DNA from: Patellaria atrata CBS 101060
Lineage: Eukaryota; Ascomycota; Dothideomycetes; Patellariales; Patellariaceae
Length of the DNA stretch: 64,000 nt
Assembly: GCA_010093705.1 (NCBI GenBank)
Contig: MU006097.1
Coordinates: forward strand, 515,587 to 579,586
Reading direction: 5' to 3'
Shown here piece after piece: positions 60,515 through 64,000 of this stretch (position 1 is the stretch's first letter; every line of letters begins with the position of its first letter). The position numbers and the translations under genes were made by a program. The notes under the pieces were generated by a model. It saw nothing but the letters and a program-made list of their open reading frames with translations, searched no databases and was not told where the DNA came from.

Positions 60515-61542
60515 ATGTCCCCCTCAAAAACCCCCAAAGCAATCCTCTTCGACATCGGAGGTGTCTGCGTGCGTAAGCTCCCATCTCCTCTCTCTCTATA
60601 CACCCACCTCTACTACCATATCATAGAGCAATCACATGTAAAAAGCAAAAGCAAAACACCATTCCCAGTACTAGACTAACGCCTTAAAAGGTCATCTCCC
60701 CTTTCCGCGCAATCCTCGACTACGAACTCCACAACCACATCCCCATAGGCTGGATCAACTTCTCCATCGCGCGCTCCTCCCCCCAGGGGGCCTGGCCACG
60801 GCTCGAACGCGGCGAAATCCCCCTCGACGACGCCTGGTTTGCTCAATTCTCCGCCGACCTCACCAATCCCTCTCTGTGGGCCGAATTTCTCAGCTCCAAA
60901 GCCCCCCACGAACGACCAAAAGTGACAGACCCGACCACGCCACCGCAAATCGATGCCAAAACCCTTTTCTGGGACATGATGCGCATATCCCGCACGCCGG
61001 ATCCGGAGATGTACCCGGCGCTCGTGGCGCTCGTCGCGTCGGGGAAGTTTTTGATTGCCGCATTGAGTAACACTGTTAAATTCCCGGTGGGGATTAGGGA
61101 TGAGAGGGGGGATTTGTTCAACGGGGGCTCCCATTCCCCTATACCTTCTTCCTCTTTTTCCTCCTCTGTCACCCCTGACCCTAACACTACTACCGGCGAT
61201 GGAGGGAACGGGCCCCATACAACGCTCAACCCCCTCGCGTACCTCTTCACCCCGTACATCTCCTCCGCGCACTGCGGTCTTCGCAAGCCGGACCCGCGCA
61301 TCTACCACTACGCGCTGGCGGAGCTTAATAGAGTCGCCAGGGCACAGGGGAGAGGGGAGTTGGAGATGCGGGATGTGTTGTTTTTGGATGATATTGGGGC
61401 GAATTTGAAGGCGGCGAGGAGGGTGGGTATGAGGACGCTTAAAGTCGAGTTGGGGAGGACGGGGGAGGCGGTTAGGGAGTTGGAGGGGGTGACTGGGTTG
61501 GATCTATCTGGGGTTACGGGGACAGGGAGGGCGAGGTTGTAA
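60515..61542 (+). CDS. HAD-superfamily hydrolase
   Basis: Predicted phosphatase or dehalogenase-like hydrolase of the epoxide-hydrolase-N-terminal/ACAD10 type. Exons 60515-60568 and 60691-61542 give 301 residues. Motif I is FDIGGVCV, with the nucleophile Asp present and DxG in place of DxD; motif II is LSNT; motif III is the Lys of RKPDPRIY; motif IV is LFLDDIGANLKAARRVGM. A Ser/Pro/Thr-rich insertion near residues 175-205 is unusual. The Asp-to-Gly at the second motif I position is common in this branch and often goes with weak phosphatase activity. Substrate unknown. Confidence 0.88.
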
Positions 61543-62272
61543 TACGGTTTAAGGGTGTAGTGGGCGGGGGGATGGGAGGGAGGTATGATGTCCAGTAGGG
61601 GGACTTCCAACATCACATTCCAAGAAGCGCAACCGATCTATTTGCTCCTCACTATCACCCCACGTGAGCACCGAGTATACAGTGGGACTAAGCACCCATC
61701 TCCACACCCCACAAGCACCCCCTCCCTTGTCCAACCTCCACGGTACACACTCGGAACATAACCCTATATCATACCCTTCAACGAACGCAGTAACCCGTTC
61801 TTAACAAAAGCACCTCACCCTAATCCACCATTTCTCCCGTCAGAGCCGAGTCGAGGTCCAACCCTATCCCACCGAGAAAATTAGGACTACGACCATGACT
61901 ACAATATAAACATACTATCCGTCTATACCGCTTCCCCTTCTCCTTTCCCCTCACATAAAGCACGATACGCTAAACGGAAGAACCACACAAACCATAGGAC
62001 CGGGGATAAGGCCAGATAAGGTAATGCAGTTACGACCGCGCCGGCAATGGAAGGAGATGAGGTTGGATATCTCTAATTTTAGATATTTTGGTTCGGGTTC
62101 ATTCACATTAATATTCTCATCCGCATTCCCGCAACTTGAGTGATAAGTGACGAAGGGATGTCTTACGGCTTTCCGATCCTCATTCCGTCGTTGTTGGGCG
62201 TTATCCTGGAACCCTCACATTTTTTTTTGATCGATACAAAGCATGGCGATGTTTATATTTCCCCTCTACGAG

Positions 62273-62273
<1 letters not shown>

Positions 62274-62332
<59 letters not shown>
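62274..62332. repeat. Poly-C run of 59 bases
   Basis: An unbroken run of C from 62274 to 62332. Read on the opposite strand it is poly-G, which can form G-quadruplexes. Its length could also be a polymerase or assembly artefact, since homopolymers this long are rarely sequenced exactly. Confidence 0.9.
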
Positions 62333-62335
<3 letters not shown>

Positions 62336-62614
62336 CCTTCGAAACCCCCACCCTTTATACTCTTCCTCCCTAGCAGCGTCTTAGCCTCTACCCGTCAAGT
62401 AGCATGACAACCCCACTTTATCCCGCCTCAGCACAAAACTCGACCACAAAGGCACCAGTCCTGCAGAGTCGCTCAAGAAACAGGTAATGCGGGGAAAGAC
62501 TGGAAAGAGACCTGGCGGAGGTGTTCCAGGGGTTTGGTGTGTAGAGTGTAGAGTGGAGTACTAGCTGCGGGACGGAGATGGTGGTGCTGGATCGATTACG
62601 GAGATGTTGGATTT

Positions 62615-62638
62615 GGGGGGGGGGGGGGGGGGGGGGGG
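62615..62638. repeat. Poly-G run of 24 bases
   Basis: Unbroken G run about 280 bp beyond the poly-C run, on the same strand, so the two can pair as an inverted repeat. Confidence 0.9.
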
Positions 62639-64000
62639 TTGAAGGTGAGAGTTGATTTTCGGGTTGGTACAGGGTAGGTATAGGTATGTTTACTTCATTT
62701 TCTTTTCATTTGTTTTCGGGAGTAGGTCAGAAGCTTTCAGGGATTCGGGAAATCGAGAGTGGTAATGGTCAGTTCATATGTCTTTTCAGATATAAAAGAA
62801 AGGGCTTATATAGAGCGTTACTGTATGAAGTGTTTACTTTAGGATTATGTGGAGAGATATCGAGCGTGGAGAAGTATGGAATAGATCCATTTACTTTGAT
62901 AGTGGAAAATTATGGCATGCAATCTCCTATTTTGGTATTGATATATCTAGGATTCTATATGCTGTACTAGATGTATATATAGACAGGTTTATGTTGAGAT
63001 TTCTAGTGGAATTCCATAATTTGCAAGATAGTTGTTCTGTACAGTCCAGTCTGGCCATAGAATAATTCAAGAATACCTATACGAAGCATAGGAATGCCGA
63101 AACAAGCAGAGACTTATAACGATATAGAAGACGAAAGTAGATTATGAAAGGGAAAAAAAAAAAAAAAAGCACACCTACCGGAAGACATATAAGTCTTAAA
63201 ACGATATCAAGTCCTACCTTCAGACTGAAGATAGTCCACAACTACAAATATCTCTCTCGATCTATAGGATATCGCTTGTAGCACTAATGCTCGGTTACCA
63301 TCGCCATAACCACTCCCCGAACCCAAACCGAACCAAAAACACAAACACCAAGTAGTGCTACAGCATCGGATGACTCGGTCCTCTAGCACGAAGCGTCCAG
63401 AGCTAGAAAATGCCGTGTTGCCCCCGTTGGGAGCCGCAGGGTTCCGACAGGGGCAAAAGTCCCAAAGATACAATTGTTGAGGAACGGGTGGATTCCTTTA
63501 TCCCGGATAACGCCTACTGTGCGCATACGTGTACAACGTACAAAGCTGAAGGAAGGAGGTACAGGGTATAGGGTACCTTAGTGCCTGCCTAGTTCGGTTG
63601 GACAGGGGACTTGACAGTTTCCTATTTGACCTGTCACGTGTCTATCTTTGGGCATAAAATCTGGCAAACCTTAAGGTTGTAAGGTATGCTAGCCGTTCTT
63701 GCCTACATTGATGCTTTCCTGAATCCCGGGGGCATTGGTTGTTGTTGCCCCGAAGTAAGCAGTTAGGAGAACATTTGCCTGAAAAAAGGCTCATGAGGGA
63801 CCTATGGGCCTTTCACGGCACTTGGTAAAAGTGATAGTGATCTAGTCGGAGCGTTGGGCGTTAGCTATTACTCAGAAATGATGGTGTTCGTGGTAAGGTA
63901 GTATCGTCGCGTACACTTCTCTGAAGATGTTTCTCCACTGGGTGTTCTTGAATAGTTCAACATGAAGAATTTTTTCAAGCCACCATGTGGCGACATCGTT

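Larger units (their letters stand above)
61543..64000. other. Right-hand region without a supported gene
   Basis: Contains the homopolymer runs listed separately and a 16-nt poly-A near 63152-63168. Open frames at 62140-63473 consist of low-complexity or featureless sequence. No RNA gene was recognised. The right end may reach a neighbouring gene's leader. Confidence 0.35.

Noticed and set aside
62140-62373. Proline-rich open frame
   Set aside because: The prolines come only from the poly-C run; it is not evidence of coding.
1-64000. CRISPR arrays, rRNA genes or intact transposons
   Set aside because: No regularly spaced repeats, rRNA-like sequence or transposase-like protein was recognised on either strand.

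Overview
The window is nuclear DNA from a filamentous ascomycete (Pezizomycotina). Gene content and the decayed F-box-like families suggest Leotiomycetes/Helotiales, but that placement is inference. Supporting observations are short introns of about 50-110 nt with GTRNGT donors and CTAAC-like branch points, a fused trpC gene (glutamine amidotransferase, IGPS and PRAI in one protein), an alpha-aminoadipate reductase for fungal lysine synthesis, and a secreted GH6 cellulase. Coordinates were worked out by hand from reading frames, splice-site sequence and family similarity; no database was consulted.

Layout: RhoGAP of the Sac7 type (-, runs off the left edge); TIM9 (+); LYS2 (-, 7 exons); a 41-residue spliced microprotein (+); an Asp/Glu racemase-like protein (+); an NAD(P)-dependent reductase (-). 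Positions 13.1-17.8 kb form an accessory pocket with a decayed F-box gene, an imperfect inverted repeat and two decayed F-box-like copies. Next come cohesin SCC3 (-), a GMC oxidoreductase (+), an RNA 3'-phosphate cyclase (+), free-methionine-R-sulfoxide reductase (-, with a 5-nt microexon), the kinetochore protein FTA4 (+), a large acidic protein that may be spliced to the coiled-coil gene after it (+), GH6 cellulase (+), MAF1 (-) and AP-1 sigma (-). A second pocket at 41.8-44.5 kb holds two related, apparently broken genes. It is followed by a ROG1-like lipase (-), REX3 exonuclease (+), a coiled-coil protein (+), a decayed protein kinase (52.6-54.0 kb), trpC (+), a BRCT-WGR protein (+) and a HAD hydrolase (+). 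The last 2.4 kb has no gene I can support but carries long poly-C and poly-G runs.

Most intact genes are single-copy housekeeping functions: amino-acid synthesis (LYS2, trpC), chromosome segregation (SCC3, FTA4), mitochondrial import (TIM9), vesicle traffic (AP-1 sigma) and Pol III control (MAF1). They are not a cluster or operon. I saw no secondary-metabolite cluster, intact transposon, CRISPR array, rRNA or convincing tRNA. The most useful finds are gene-structure oddities (a 5-nt exon, a start codon split from its gene by an intron, a 38-nt intron), an unannotated-type microprotein gene, a likely fusion of two apparent genes, and repeat structures. I did not find clear evidence for a new multi-gene system.
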